DNA of 64,000 nucleotides. Source: Candidatus Promineifilum breve. Its GTDB lineage: Bacteria > Chloroflexota > Anaerolineae > Promineifilales > Promineifilaceae. Numbering within the stretch: position 1 is the stretch's first letter; each line of letters begins with the position of its first letter. Shown here in pieces: positions 36,708 to 48,100 of the stretch. The position numbers were made by a program, and so were the translations under genes. The stretch covers positions 1,404,726-1,468,725 of the forward strand of contig NZ_LN890655.1 of assembly GCF_900066015.1 (NCBI RefSeq). Direction: 5' to 3'. The notes under the pieces were generated by a model. It saw only the letters and a program-made list of their open reading frames with translations, had not been told where the DNA came from and searched no databases.

Positions 36708-36801
36708 GGCAGGGGAGCAGGGGAGAAAGGGAGCAGGGGAGCGCCGCCGTCTCGGCGGCTCTTCTTCACCCCTGCACCCCTGCCCCCCTGCACCCCTGCT
36801 C
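36708..36801. repeat. G-run/C-run hairpin built from an 8-bp word (second copy)
   Basis: Left arm GCAGGGGA repeated (36708-36742). An inner perfect hairpin GCCGCCG/CGGCGGC (36743-36749, 36753-36759) follows. The right arm of CACCCCTG repeats ends at 36801. Same word as at 8622-8703. It separates the convergent SDR and YceI genes and may end both transcripts. Confidence 0.8.
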
Positions 36802-36803
36802 AA

Positions 36804-37610
36804 CTAAGACGCATTGGCCGTAAAGTCAATATACAACTCGACCTCTTCCTCCACGTTCGCCACGTTGGGCACGCTGGGAATATTCAGGCCGAAGTCGGCG
36901 CGGTTGACGATAGAGGTCGCCGTGCCGGTGATCGTCGTCTCGGAATCGGCCGTGGCCTCGACGGCAAACGTCGCCGGCATGGTGATGTCGCGGATGGTCA
37001 GATCGCCCACCAGATTGAAGCTGATCGTCTCGCCCACGGTGGCGCTGGCCGGCAGTCCTTCGATGCCCGTCGGCGTGAAGGTGATGAACTCAAACGATCC
37101 CGTCTCCAGGATTTCGTTCTGGATGGCCCGGTTGCGGAAGTTATTGTCCGTCGCCAGGGCGCGGGCGTTGATCTGGATGATGCCCACCTGCGTCTGGCTC
37201 AGATCGGCCAGATTGAGCGATAGCTGCCCGGCCACCTGGTCGGTGGAGCCGACGACGGTCGTGCGCGTACCGCGCAAGTCCTCGTCGAGTTGGAAGCGCA
37301 CCTGCGAGGCGGCCGAGTCGATGGTGAACACGGTCGCGGTGCCGGCCGGCGCGGCCACTTCGGCCGTCGCTTCGGGCGCGGCGGTCGCCTCGGCCGGGGC
37401 TTCGGTCGGCGCGGCTTCGGCTGCCGGCTCGGTCGCGACGACCACCTCGGTCGCCTCGGTGACTGCCGTAGCCACTACGCCGGCCGCCTGTGTCGCCAGA
37501 GGGATCGCTTCAATCGTCCCGCTGGCCGCTTCCGGTTCCTGCAACACGCCGCAGGCCGCCAGGGCCAGGGCCAGCAATAACACGATCATCAAACTAATTT
37601 GTCTCTTCAT
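36804..37610 (-). CDS. YceI-family lipoprotein
   Basis: 268 residues from the ATG at 37610, with GAGGAG 5 bp upstream; the open codons before it are rejected. The lipobox LALAAC puts the lipidated Cys at residue 20. An Ala/Glu/Thr-rich linker (about 40-90) precedes a YceI lipocalin-like barrel (about 93-268) with FTIDSAASQVRFQLDE and IRDITMPATFAVEA. YceI domains bind isoprenoid quinone-type lipids in known structures. Here it is tethered to the outer face of the membrane. Ligand unknown. Confidence 0.9.
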   Translation of the reverse strand: MKRQISLMIVLLLALALAACGVLQEPEAASGTIEAIPLATQAAGVVATAVTEATEVVVATEPAAEAAPTEAPAEATAAPEATAEVAAPAGTATVFTIDSAASQVRFQLDEDLRGTRTTVVGSTDQVAGQLSLNLADLSQTQVGIIQINARALATDNNFRNRAIQNEILETGSFEFITFTPTGIEGLPASATVGETISFNLVGDLTIRDITMPATFAVEATADSETTITGTATSIVNRADFGLNIPSVPNVANVEEEVELYIDFTANAS

Positions 37611-37723
37611 ACAACTCCTCATTCTTGGTTGGGGCCGTTTGGCCCGCGTTAAGTGCGTGACTATGCCATCGCAACATGAGTTGCGGCTGAATCACGCCTG
37701 CTAACTGGATTAAGATTCGCCCG

Positions 37724-39148
<1,425 letters not shown>

Positions 39149-39153
39149 GAGCT

Positions 39154-39858
39154 TTAGACAACCGGCGTCGGGTCGGCCGCCAGCCGGTAGCCGATGCCAT
39201 AGACGGTGACGACGTAGCGCGGGTTGCGCGGGTCGGGTTCGATTTTGGTGCGCAGATTGCGAATGTGGACGTCGATGGTGCGCTCATAGCCTTCGTAGGC
39301 GTCGCCTTGCAGCTTATCCAGCAGCTCCAGCCGCGAAAACACCCGCCCCGGCGAGGACAGCAGGGTCGCCAGCAGGTCGAATTCCGAGGGGGTCAGGTCG
39401 GCCGCCGTCGCGCCGACCATCACCGTGCGGCTGCTGCGGTCGAGGGCCAGGTCACCGGCGCGCAACACGGCCGCCGGCGCGGCGCCCGTGTTCTTGTCCA
39501 GGCGGCGCAACACGGCGCGGATGCGGGCCGTCAATTCGCGCATACTGAACGGCTTGGTCAGGTAATCGTCGGCGCCCAGTTCCAGCCCCAGCACTTTGTC
39601 GCTCTCTTCCACCTTGGCCGTCAGGACGATGATGGGCGCGTCACCCTCGCGGGCATAGGCGTTGATGAAGTCGTAGCCGCTCAGTTCGGGCATCATCAGA
39701 TCGAGGATGATCAGGTCGGGGCGCTCCTGGCGGGCCACAAAGAGGGCCTCGCGGCCGTTGGCCGCCGTCACCACGCGGAACCCCTCTTGCGTCAGATAGG
39801 CTTTCACCATCGTCCGCAAGCTCTCCATGTCATCAACTACCAAAATCGTCTTGCTCAT
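39154..39858 (-). CDS. OmpR/PhoB-family response regulator
   Basis: 234 residues. Receiver domain: acidic pair in ILVVDDMES, phosphoacceptor Asp53 (IILDLMMPELSG), Lys in IVLTAKVEES. C-terminal winged helix (about 140-230): LTPSEFDLLATLLSSPGRVFSR and YERTIDVHIRNLRTKI. It is first in the operon with the histidine kinase. The secreted DUF2680-like gene just upstream on the same strand is a likely target. Confidence 0.95.
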   Translation of the reverse strand: MSKTILVVDDMESLRTMVKAYLTQEGFRVVTAANGREALFVARQERPDLIILDLMMPELSGYDFINAYAREGDAPIIVLTAKVEESDKVLGLELGADDYLTKPFSMRELTARIRAVLRRLDKNTGAAPAAVLRAGDLALDRSSRTVMVGATAADLTPSEFDLLATLLSSPGRVFSRLELLDKLQGDAYEGYERTIDVHIRNLRTKIEPDPRNPRYVVTVYGIGYRLAADPTPVV

Positions 39859-39939
39859 CGTTCGGCCATCACCTGATTTAGGGAATGGGAGCGCAGACCA
39901 TCTGCGCTCCCTTCATAAAACTTCTCTGCGCTCAACGCA

Positions 39940-40683
39940 TCAGGCGTCGAGACCGGTATCCGTGGTGTCGGGCGTGGTGGTGTCGGGGGTCGTAGAATCG
40001 GGCAGCGCGAAGCCGTCGGAGCCACGGCCATGATGACCGCCGCGTCCGCGTCCGCCGCCGCCGTGCAACCCGCCATGCCCAAACAAGCCAAAGCTGTCGC
40101 CGGCCAGGATCGCGTCGGCCTGCGCCTGGGTAATCACGCCATCGGCGACGGCCTGTTGCACGGCCGCTTCATACGCCGCCTGGGCGTTTGCCATTAAGGT
40201 AGCCGAATCGATGCCTTGCGCGGTCATCAGATCGGCCAGTGACTGTCCGCCGGCCAAAGCCGCTTCCAGTTCGTCAACCGTCAGGCCGAGAGCCTCGGCC
40301 AGGATGGCATTCTTGTCGATGGCGCTCTTGAGCGCTCGCCGCGCCAGAATGTCATCCGCCTGTTCCTGAGTCAATTGGCCCGCGGTCACCGCGTCGGCCA
40401 ATGCCGCGCCGTAGGCTCGTTCCTGGGCGTCGGCCAGTTCATCGACGGTGATGCCCAGCGCCTCGGCCAGATAGCTTAGCCAATCGCTGTCGCCATCCGA
40501 ACGGCCCAAGCCGCCCCAATGGCCGAACCCGCGCAGGCTGGGCGCCGCGGTGGCGTCCTCCTGGGCCGGCGTCGTCGCTTCGGGCGTCGCATCCTGGGCC
40601 AGGGCGATGCTGCCGATGAGGGCCAACAACAAAACCAGTACACTACCCATTAGTAGGAGCGACCATTTTCTTTGTTTATCCAT
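39940..40683 (-). CDS. Secreted DUF2680-like repeat protein with Gly/His-rich tail
   Basis: 247 residues from the ATG at 40683, 8 bp after AGGAG. A signal peptide (about 8-30, ends near IALAQD) precedes three related helical units. Each has the form LAEALGITVDEL...TQEQADDIL (about 70-200). The units resemble the helix-hairpin of DUF2680-type proteins. The tail is Gly/His-rich (GHGGLHGGGG, GRGGHHGRG) and ends in Thr/Asp/Pro repeats. The tail could bind metal ions. Its place next to a two-component system recalls CpxP/Spy-type envelope sensors, but there is no sequence homology to those. Confidence 0.72.
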   Translation of the reverse strand: MDKQRKWSLLLMGSVLVLLLALIGSIALAQDATPEATTPAQEDATAAPSLRGFGHWGGLGRSDGDSDWLSYLAEALGITVDELADAQERAYGAALADAVTAGQLTQEQADDILARRALKSAIDKNAILAEALGLTVDELEAALAGGQSLADLMTAQGIDSATLMANAQAAYEAAVQQAVADGVITQAQADAILAGDSFGLFGHGGLHGGGGRGRGGHHGRGSDGFALPDSTTPDTTTPDTTDTGLDA

Positions 40684-40829
40684 TAACGATTCTCCTGCTA
40701 GTTCCGGGCGCAAGTGTTGGGTGTCAGGCCGTGCGCTCGGTGTTCCGGCCGTAACTATCCATAGCTTACCGGCCAACTGTTCAGAAGTTGTTAAGAAGAG
40801 TTAGGAGAATTGTTAAACGGCGCGGCCTG

Positions 40830-43085
40830 CTAGAAGTAGTCGGCGGGCGGTGAGTCCTTCTGGCTCAGGAACCACGCCTGGCTGCTAAAGAGCGGGCCAT
40901 CGCCGTCGAGCAGGTAGCGGCGCGGGATGTAGCGGCCGTCGCTTTGCAGAATGTGGCTCTTGGCCGTGTCGCGCAGAGAGACGGCCAGCACGTTCTCCAT
41001 GATGTGGCTTTGCATGGCCGGGTCCTCGATGGGGAACAGCACCTCGACCCGCCGGTCCAGATTGCGCGGCATGATGTCGGCGCTGCCCATGTAGAGGGAC
41101 GGGCTGCCGTCGTTATGGAAGTAGTAGATGCGCGAATGCTCCAGGAAGCGGCCGACGATACTCATCACCTGGATGTTATCGCTGATGCCCTTGATGCCCG
41201 GCCGCAGACCGCAGACGCCGCGAATGATCAGATCGATCTTCACGCCCGCCTGCGACGCCTTGTAGAGGTTGCGGATGAACTCGCCGTCGACCAGCGAGTT
41301 GCACTTGATGATGATGCGCCCGTTCGGCCCCAGCTCCGTCTCGCGGCGGATGAACTCCAGCAGGCGCGGCCGGATGCTGACCGGGGCCACCAGGAACTTG
41401 CGAAACGATTCCTGGCGCGAATAGCCGGTCAGGAAGTTGAACAGATCGCTGGCGTCGTCGGCCAGCGTCTCGTCGTGGCTCATAAAGCCGAAATCGGTGT
41501 AGAGCCGGGCCGTGGTGCTGTTGTAGTTGCCGCTGGAGAGATGGACGTAGCGGCGGATGCCTTCGCGCTCGCGGCGCACGATGAGCGTCACCTTGCAATG
41601 GGTCTTCAGGCCAATCAATCCATAGGCCACGTGGACGCCCACGCTTTCCAGTTCCTGCGCCCAATGGATGTTGGTCTCCTCGTCGAAGCGGGCCTTTAGT
41701 TCGACCACGGCCGCCACCTGCTTGTTGTTGAGCCGCGCCTTCTTGAGCGCCTCCACCACCGGCGGGTTGCCGCCCACGCGGTAGAGCGTCGTCTTGATCG
41801 CCAGCACGTCGGGGTCGTCGGCGGCCACCTCCAGCAGGTTGACGACCGGCGCGAAACTATCATAGGGGTGATGCAGCAGAATATCGCGCTGGCGCAGGAC
41901 GCTGAAAATGCTGCCGCGCACATTCTGCAACGGCGGCGGCGTGCTGGGCGTGAAGGGACGATCCTTCAGGTCGGGTCGATCCAGCCGGTGCAGCTCCCAC
42001 AAGCTGCTGAGACCCAGCGGGCCGTTGGTAGTGTAGACGTCGTAGGAATCGACTTCCAGATTGGAGATGAGGATGTTGCGCACCTCGGTGGGCATACTTT
42101 CGTCGATCTCCAGGCGCACGACCGTGCCGAAATGGCGCTGGCGCAGGTTGTCTTCCATCATCAGCAGCAGATCGTCGGCCTCCTCCTCCTGCAACTCCAT
42201 GTCGCTGTTGCGCGTCACCCGGAAGGGATAGGCGGCCACGATCTCCATGCCCGAAAAGAGACGATCCAGATTGGCGGCGATGATCTCCTCCGACCAGACG
42301 AACTTCTGCACCGCGGGCGTGGAAAGCTGGTCGGGGTCGAAGCGCTTCAGCGGCACCAGCCGGGGCAGGGGCGGCGGAACCTTGACGCGGGCGAAATGCA
42401 GTTCGCCGGTTTTGGGGTTGCGCACCTGGACGGCCAGGTTGAGACTGAGGTTGGAGATATGGGGAAACGGCCGGCTGGGGTCAGAGGCAAACGGCGTCAG
42501 CACCGGGAAGATCTCGCGCTCGAAATAGAGGCGCAGCTTGTTGCGTTGCGACTTGGTCAGCTCCTCGTAGCGCAGGACGTGGATGTTGGTTTCCGCCAGC
42601 TTGGGATAGAGTTGCTCGCGCCAGATGACGTTCGACTCGGCGAAGAGTTGGGTCAACGTGCGATGGATATTCGCCAGTTGTTCGCGCGGCAGCAAGCCGT
42701 CGGGCGAGGTCGTGGTCAGGCCCAACTTGAACTGCTGCTTCAGCCCGGAGACGCGCACCATGAAAAATTCATCCATATTGCTATGGAAGATCGCCAGAAA
42801 CTTGACCAGTTCCAGCAGCGGGTGCTCGGCCTGCGTCTCGTGCAACACGCGGCGATTGAACTCGATATTGCTGAGTTCGCGGTTGATGTAGAGGCTGGGG
42901 TCGCGCAGATCCATCACCGGCGCGGGCGGCGCGGCGGTCTGCTTCGCGCCCGGCTTTGTACCCGGCTTCTCGGCCGGCTTATCGCCCGGCTTCGTGACTG
43001 GTTTCTCGGCCGGCTTCTCGCCCGGCTTCTCAGCCGCCGACTTACGTTTTTCCTGTACCGGATTGGAAGTCACACCGTCCGCCAT
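40830..43085 (-). CDS. ppk1: Polyphosphate kinase 1
   Basis: 751 residues. A low-complexity N-terminus of repeated Lys-Pro-Gly-(E/D/T)-Lys units (about 10-50) precedes the usual PPK1 start, YINRELSNIEFNRRVLHEA-like (LYINRELSNIEFNRRVL). N and H domains follow, and then two phospholipase D-like domains. The first carries the phosphorylated His in RYVHLSSGNYNSTTARLY. The second has SRIYYFHNDGSPSLYMGSAD and PRNLDRRVEVLFP. It reversibly makes polyphosphate from ATP. GGAGGAG precedes the ATG. The Lys-rich extension is not part of the family fold and may bind polyphosphate, as PASK-type Lys tracts do; that is inference. Confidence 0.95.
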   Translation of the reverse strand: MADGVTSNPVQEKRKSAAEKPGEKPAEKPVTKPGDKPAEKPGTKPGAKQTAAPPAPVMDLRDPSLYINRELSNIEFNRRVLHETQAEHPLLELVKFLAIFHSNMDEFFMVRVSGLKQQFKLGLTTTSPDGLLPREQLANIHRTLTQLFAESNVIWREQLYPKLAETNIHVLRYEELTKSQRNKLRLYFEREIFPVLTPFASDPSRPFPHISNLSLNLAVQVRNPKTGELHFARVKVPPPLPRLVPLKRFDPDQLSTPAVQKFVWSEEIIAANLDRLFSGMEIVAAYPFRVTRNSDMELQEEEADDLLLMMEDNLRQRHFGTVVRLEIDESMPTEVRNILISNLEVDSYDVYTTNGPLGLSSLWELHRLDRPDLKDRPFTPSTPPPLQNVRGSIFSVLRQRDILLHHPYDSFAPVVNLLEVAADDPDVLAIKTTLYRVGGNPPVVEALKKARLNNKQVAAVVELKARFDEETNIHWAQELESVGVHVAYGLIGLKTHCKVTLIVRREREGIRRYVHLSSGNYNSTTARLYTDFGFMSHDETLADDASDLFNFLTGYSRQESFRKFLVAPVSIRPRLLEFIRRETELGPNGRIIIKCNSLVDGEFIRNLYKASQAGVKIDLIIRGVCGLRPGIKGISDNIQVMSIVGRFLEHSRIYYFHNDGSPSLYMGSADIMPRNLDRRVEVLFPIEDPAMQSHIMENVLAVSLRDTAKSHILQSDGRYIPRRYLLDGDGPLFSSQAWFLSQKDSPPADYF

Positions 43086-43136
43086 AGCTCCTCCAACGTT
43101 AGCCTCGCCGCTTAAAGTGCGCTACTCTTCGACCAA

Positions 43137-44924
43137 ATGAGTAAAATCCTATTATACATAATTCTCATTGCGATGGGAACCGCCGGTTGCACAGCCACCC
43201 CCACCCAACCTTCCCCCCTCCCCACCATTGACCTGGCCGTTCCGCCGCCCACGCCGCCGATCGCCTCGCCGTCCGGGGCGATCAACCCGCCGCTAAGCGG
43301 CCTGCAACCCACGCCGACGTTGGCCGCGCTGACCGACGGTTCCCTGCCCACGGCGGCCACCGGCGGGACGAACCCGCAACCGCCGCCGACCGCGACCACC
43401 GCCCCGGCCGTGATTGACCCCGCCGCCGCGGCGAACGCCCAATACACGCTGTCGGCCGCGCCGGGCGTGCCGGCCGATCTTGTCGCCGCCGCCCAGGCCG
43501 TGGCCGCCGCCAATCCTGATCTTTTCGCCTGGGTCGAGGGCGACCCGGCGGCCGACGTGCGCCTGACGGTCAACGACGGCGCGCCGCTGGCCCATTGGCT
43601 CTACGTCGTCGCCGCCCCCTTTGCCACCGTGGCCGACGACACCACCTGGCCGGCCGTCACCGCCGGCTGGGCCTCCGGCGCGTCCGAACTGGGCCGGCTC
43701 ATGGTTGACCCAACCACCGATGCCGCCCTGAGCGCCGTCTGGGGGCCGTCGGGCGGCGCAGAGATCGTGAGCGATGTCCTCATCGCCGACGACTTCATCG
43801 GCGCGGTCTGGGCTGCCCGGCCGGCATGGATCATCGTGCCCTTTGAGCAATTGCGGCCGGAATGGAAGGTGATTCGCCTCGACGGCCGCTCGCCCCTGAC
43901 CCACGACTTCAGCGGCGACGGCTACCCGCTGGCCCTGCCCATGACCGTGACCGGCAACGCAGCGGCGGTCGAGGAATTCCTGGCCCATTGGGCCGGCCCG
44001 GCCACCAACCGCGACCCGGCCAAACTGACCCGCGTCGCCATGAGCGGCGTCACGGCCCTGGTGCGGGCCACGGCGGCCGAGATGGAAGAAAACGGCATCC
44101 TCTGGCCGGGCGAGGAGGTCGGCCCGGTGTTGCAAGCGGCCGACATCGCCCACGTCAGCAACGAAGTGTCGTTCGCCGCCGATTGCCCCTTCCCCGATCC
44201 CTTTGGCGGCACGACCTTTTGCTCGCGCGACCCGTATTTCGAGCTACTGACCCATCTGGGCATCGACGTGATCGAACTGACCGGCAACCATCTGAACGAC
44301 TACGGCCGCGACCCGCTGTCGCGCTCGCTGGATATGTATGCCGCGGCGGGGATGCAGTGGTTCGGCGGCGGGCGCGACCTGGCCGACGCCGGGCGGGCGG
44401 CCGTGTTCGAGCACAACGGCAACCGCATCGCCTTTGTGGGCTGCAACCCCGTCGGCCCGCCCAACGATTGGGCCTTGGCCGACGCCGCCGGCTCCCGCCC
44501 CTGTGGCGACGACCTGACGGCCCAGATCGCCCAACTGCGGGCCGAGGGCTATACCGTCCTGGCGACGCTGCAATACATCGAGCATTACCTCTACAACGCC
44601 CCGCCCGACCAGCAGGCGGCCTTCTCGGCGCTGGCCGCGGCCGGGGCCAATGCCGTCTCCGGCAGCCAGGCCCACCACGCCCAGGGCTTCGCCTTCGAGA
44701 ACGGCGCGTTTATCCACTACGGGCCGGGCAATCTCTTCTTCGACCAGATGGACATGATGGGCACGCGCCAGACGTTCGTCGATACTTACGTGGTCTACGA
44801 CAACCGGCTCATCGGCGTGGAGCTATGGACGGGGCTGATCGAGAGTTGGGCCAGGCCCCGCCTGATGACGCCCGAAGAGCGCGCCGACCTGTTGCAGACC
44901 GTCTTTCAGGCCAGTGGCTGGTAG
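43137..44924 (+). CDS. CapA-family lipoprotein (metallophosphatase fold)
   Basis: 595 residues. The signal peptide has lipobox GTAGC (Cys18). A Pro/Thr-rich linker (to about 90) follows, then a periplasmic-binding-like region. A CapA/PgsA-type domain extends from about 300 to 590: VSNEVSFAADCPF, GIDVIELTGNHLNDYGR, NRIAFVGCNP, GSQAHHAQGFAFENGAFIHY and GPGNLFFDQ. CapA proteins belong to the calcineurin-like phosphoesterase fold and take part in poly-gamma-glutamate handling or related wall chemistry. No capBC genes are nearby. It is divergent from ppk1 with a 51-bp gap. Confidence 0.87.
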   Translation: MSKILLYIILIAMGTAGCTATPTQPSPLPTIDLAVPPPTPPIASPSGAINPPLSGLQPTPTLAALTDGSLPTAATGGTNPQPPPTATTAPAVIDPAAAANAQYTLSAAPGVPADLVAAAQAVAAANPDLFAWVEGDPAADVRLTVNDGAPLAHWLYVVAAPFATVADDTTWPAVTAGWASGASELGRLMVDPTTDAALSAVWGPSGGAEIVSDVLIADDFIGAVWAARPAWIIVPFEQLRPEWKVIRLDGRSPLTHDFSGDGYPLALPMTVTGNAAAVEEFLAHWAGPATNRDPAKLTRVAMSGVTALVRATAAEMEENGILWPGEEVGPVLQAADIAHVSNEVSFAADCPFPDPFGGTTFCSRDPYFELLTHLGIDVIELTGNHLNDYGRDPLSRSLDMYAAAGMQWFGGGRDLADAGRAAVFEHNGNRIAFVGCNPVGPPNDWALADAAGSRPCGDDLTAQIAQLRAEGYTVLATLQYIEHYLYNAPPDQQAAFSALAAAGANAVSGSQAHHAQGFAFENGAFIHYGPGNLFFDQMDMMGTRQTFVDTYVVYDNRLIGVELWTGLIESWARPRLMTPEERADLLQTVFQASGW

Positions 44925-44938
44925 ACCTCTGAGGTCTA
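44922..44938. repeat. Palindrome TAGACCTCTGAGGTCTA
   Basis: Perfect 17-bp palindrome that supplies the stop codon of the CapA gene. The GACCTCTGAGGT core returns in the hairpin at 61053-61087. Confidence 0.7.
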
Positions 44939-44945
44939 AACGCGG

Positions 44946-44973
44946 TTGCGCGCCGCCGAATTTATGCTAAAAT
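44946..44973 (+). promoter_or_regulatory. Promoter of tRNA-Lys
   Basis: TTGCGC (44946-44951), 16 bp, then TGC-TAAAAT (-10 at 44968-44973, extended). Predicted transcript start lies about 43 bp before the tRNA. Confidence 0.5.
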
Positions 44974-45022
44974 CAGCCTTCGTTACGGGCAGATTTCACA
45001 TCCCCATAGCCGTAGTTTCTTA

Positions 45023-45095
45023 GCCTCCTTAGCTCAACTGGCAGAGCAAGCGACTCTTAATCGTTAGGTTGTGCGTTCGAGCCGCACAGGAGGCA
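45023..45095 (+). tRNA. tRNA-Lys (anticodon CTT)
   Basis: 73 nt, full cloverleaf: acceptor GCCTCCT/AGGAGGC with discriminator A, D arm GCTC/GAGC, anticodon stem AGCGA/TCGTT with loop CTCTTAA (anticodon CTT), T arm GTGCG/CGCAC with TTCGAGC. The 3' CCA is not encoded. It is a single tRNA gene with its own promoter and terminator. Confidence 0.95.
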
Positions 45096-45107
45096 TTGGT
45101 GTGAATC

Positions 45108-45138
45108 AGACCTGACAGGCAACTGTCAGGTCTTTTTA
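45108..45138 (+). terminator. Intrinsic terminator after tRNA-Lys
   Basis: AGACCTGACAG (45108-45118), loop GCAA, CTGTCAGGTCT (45123-45133), then TTTTATT. The 3' arm overlaps the end of the convergent cyclase gene. Confidence 0.9.
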
Positions 45139-48100
45139 TTCTCCAGCAGCGCGGCCTCATCGTGCCGCCCCTGTTCCCGCAGCACCCTCACCAGCAGGCG
45201 ATAGGCGTGGGGTAGCTCGCGCCAGCGGCCGAGCAGCCGCGCGTCTTCGGCGGTGGCGATCACCTGGCGCAGCGTGGCCTCGGCCGCCGGGTAGTGCTCC
45301 TGGGCCAGCAGCGCCTCGCCCATCGCCAGCCGGCAGCGCAGGCGCAAATAGCGGCTGCCGGTGGCCTCGGCCAGCGCCGCGGCCTCTTCCAGGTAGTCGC
45401 CGGCGGCGGCATTTTCCCCCAGACGACAGGCGGCCAGCCCCAGCCGGCGCAGCGTCTCGGCCGCGGCCTGTTGGTCGCCCTCGGCCCGTTGCCCGGCCAG
45501 CGCCTGCTGGAGTAACGCGCGGGCCTCGGCGGCGTGGCCCAGTTCCAGCGCCAACCAACCCCGGTGGGCCAGCACGTAGGCGGCATCGGCCGGGCGATGG
45601 CGCTCGGCCGGCGTATCGCTCAACGCCGCCAGTTCGGCCAAAGCCGCCCGCCCTTCTTCATCGTCATCGCCGGCCGGGGCATGAAGCGCCAGCAGCGCCA
45701 GACCGTAGGCCGTCTCGCGCGGCGCGTCCAGCGCCCGGCCGCGCTCCACGGCGGCGTGGGCGGCGCGGACGGCGGCGCGGGCATCCCCCCGCAGACCGGC
45801 CGCCTCGCTCTGCAAGAGCAGCGCCCGCACCACTTCCAGTTCGGCCCCGCCCAGGCGGGCCAACTCCTCGGCGCGGACCGCCACCGCCGCCGCCTGGATG
45901 CCGTCGTCCAGTTCCAACAGCACGGCCGCCTGAGCGTTTTCGGCGCGCGCCTGGGCCAACAGGTTACCATCACGTTGCGCGCTGTCGTGCATGGCCCGAT
46001 AGGTGTCCAGCGCCTCGACCAGCCGCCCTTCCTGCCACAGGGCGCGCCCCAGCCGGTTCAGCACCGCCAGGCGGGTATCGAGGTGTTGCGGTTGATCCTT
46101 CAGCAACTCCAGCACCTTGCGGTAATAGCCGATGGCCGGGCCGATCTTGAATTGTTCGGCGGCGCGGCCGGCGGCGATCTCGTAGTGGTGGGCGGCGTCG
46201 GCGGCGCGACCGGCGGCCTCGTAATGCTGGGCGATGGGCGCGGCGTATTCGGCCGCCCGGTCGGCGCTCTGGGTTTCCAGCCAGCGCGCCGCCTGCAAGT
46301 GGTAGATCAGCCGGTCGCGCAACAGGACGCTCTCGTAGGCCACCTCGCGCAAGACGGCGTGTTTGAACAGGTACGCCGGGCCGCCGGGCAGCGCGGTCGC
46401 CGACGCGCGATAGATCATATCGCGCCGCGCCAGTGCCTCGAGGGCGGCGGCCACCTGCGCCTCGGCCAGCGGGAAACGGGCTACGGCGTTCATCTGTTGC
46501 ACCGCCTCGGCCCAGAAATCATCGCCGATGACCGCCGCCTGCTGCAACGTGACGCGTTCGATTTCGGGCAGCCGGTCGAGCCGGGCCTGGAGCACGCCGG
46601 TCAGCGTGGCCGGCACGCGCAGGCGGGTCAGTTCGCGCGGCCGCACGTGCCACGCCTCGTCGGTGGGAATGATGACCCCGTCCTCGATGAGCACCCGCAC
46701 CAGTTCCTCGACGTAGAACGGGTTGCCCGCCGCCGATTGAACGATCAGGTCCGACAGGGCCGGCGGTATCTGCGGCAGCTTGCGCAGGATGGTGAGCACC
46801 AATTCGCGGCTGTCGGCCTCGCTCAGCGGCGACAGCGGCAGGGTCTCGGCCGCGCCGGCCGCCGCCCCCGGCCAGGCGCGGCGCTCGAACAGCATCGGCC
46901 GCGTCAGACAGATGATCAACAAGGGGGCCTCTGCCGTCAGCGCCGCCAGCCGTTGCAACAGATCCAACGAATCCTCATCGGCCCAATGGATGTCCTCCAC
47001 AAAGAAGACGGTCGCCGCCGAACGCCGGCTGACGGCCTGGAAATAATCCAGCAGGGTGGTGACGGCCCGCTCGCGGTGGGTGCTGTCCTCCGGCCCGGCC
47101 CAGTCGCGCAGCGGTGCGGCGGGCAGGCTCAGGCCGGTCAGTCGGCCGATCGCCAGCGCCCGGTCGCGCAAGCCGGCGCTACGGGTGACGCGCCGCGAGG
47201 GCGGCAGATTCGCGGCCAGACCGGCGACGATACGCTCCTGAATCGTTGCCGCGCGGTCGTTCTCGGCGATGCCGAAATGGCGGATGAGCATATCGCGCAC
47301 CAGACCATAGGGCACCTGGGTCAACCGCTGCTCGGCCCGCCCCTGAAACAGCGTCGGCTTCAGCGGAAACTCGTCGAGGCGGCGGTGGAATTCGCGCAAC
47401 AGGCGCGATTTGCCCACGCCCGCGTCGCCCACGATGGTGATCAGCCGGCCGCGCCCCGTCTGCGCCGTCTCTTCCAGCGCGGCCCGCAGTGCGGCCATCT
47501 CCGGCTGGCGGCCGATCATCGGCACGACGACGCCCTCGACCCCCTCGCTGCCGGTGAAGAACAGGCGCGGCTGGGGGCCGACGACGCGATAGACAATGAC
47601 CGGCGTCTGCCGCCCCTTCACCACCACTTCGCCAAGCGGGGCAACGAGGAAGGAGTGGCGCACCAGCCGGTAGGTATCCTGCGAGATGTAGATGCCCGCC
47701 TCGCCCGTGGCGTCCTTCAGCCGGCTGGCGACGTTGACCGCGTCGCCGATGACCGTCTGGTCGGCGTCGGAACCCACGCGCCCCAGCGAGACCTGGCCGG
47801 TGTTGATGCCCACCCGGATGATCGGCCGCCCCGCCCGGTCGCCGTCACCGAACCGCTCCGGGTCGAGCTCCACCAGTTCGTCAATCGCCTCGCGCAGGGC
47901 CAGCCCGCATTGCACCGCCCGCTCGGGATCGTTCTCGCGGGCCAGCGGCGCGCCGAAGATGCCCATGACGACATCGCCCATGTGTTTATCGACGATGCCG
48001 CCGTGGCTATAGATGATCTCGTCCAGACGCCGCCAAAGCAGATCGATCTGGCGCAATTTTTCCGTGTTGGGGGCCGTGCTCAGCCGGGTCAGGCCGTCGA

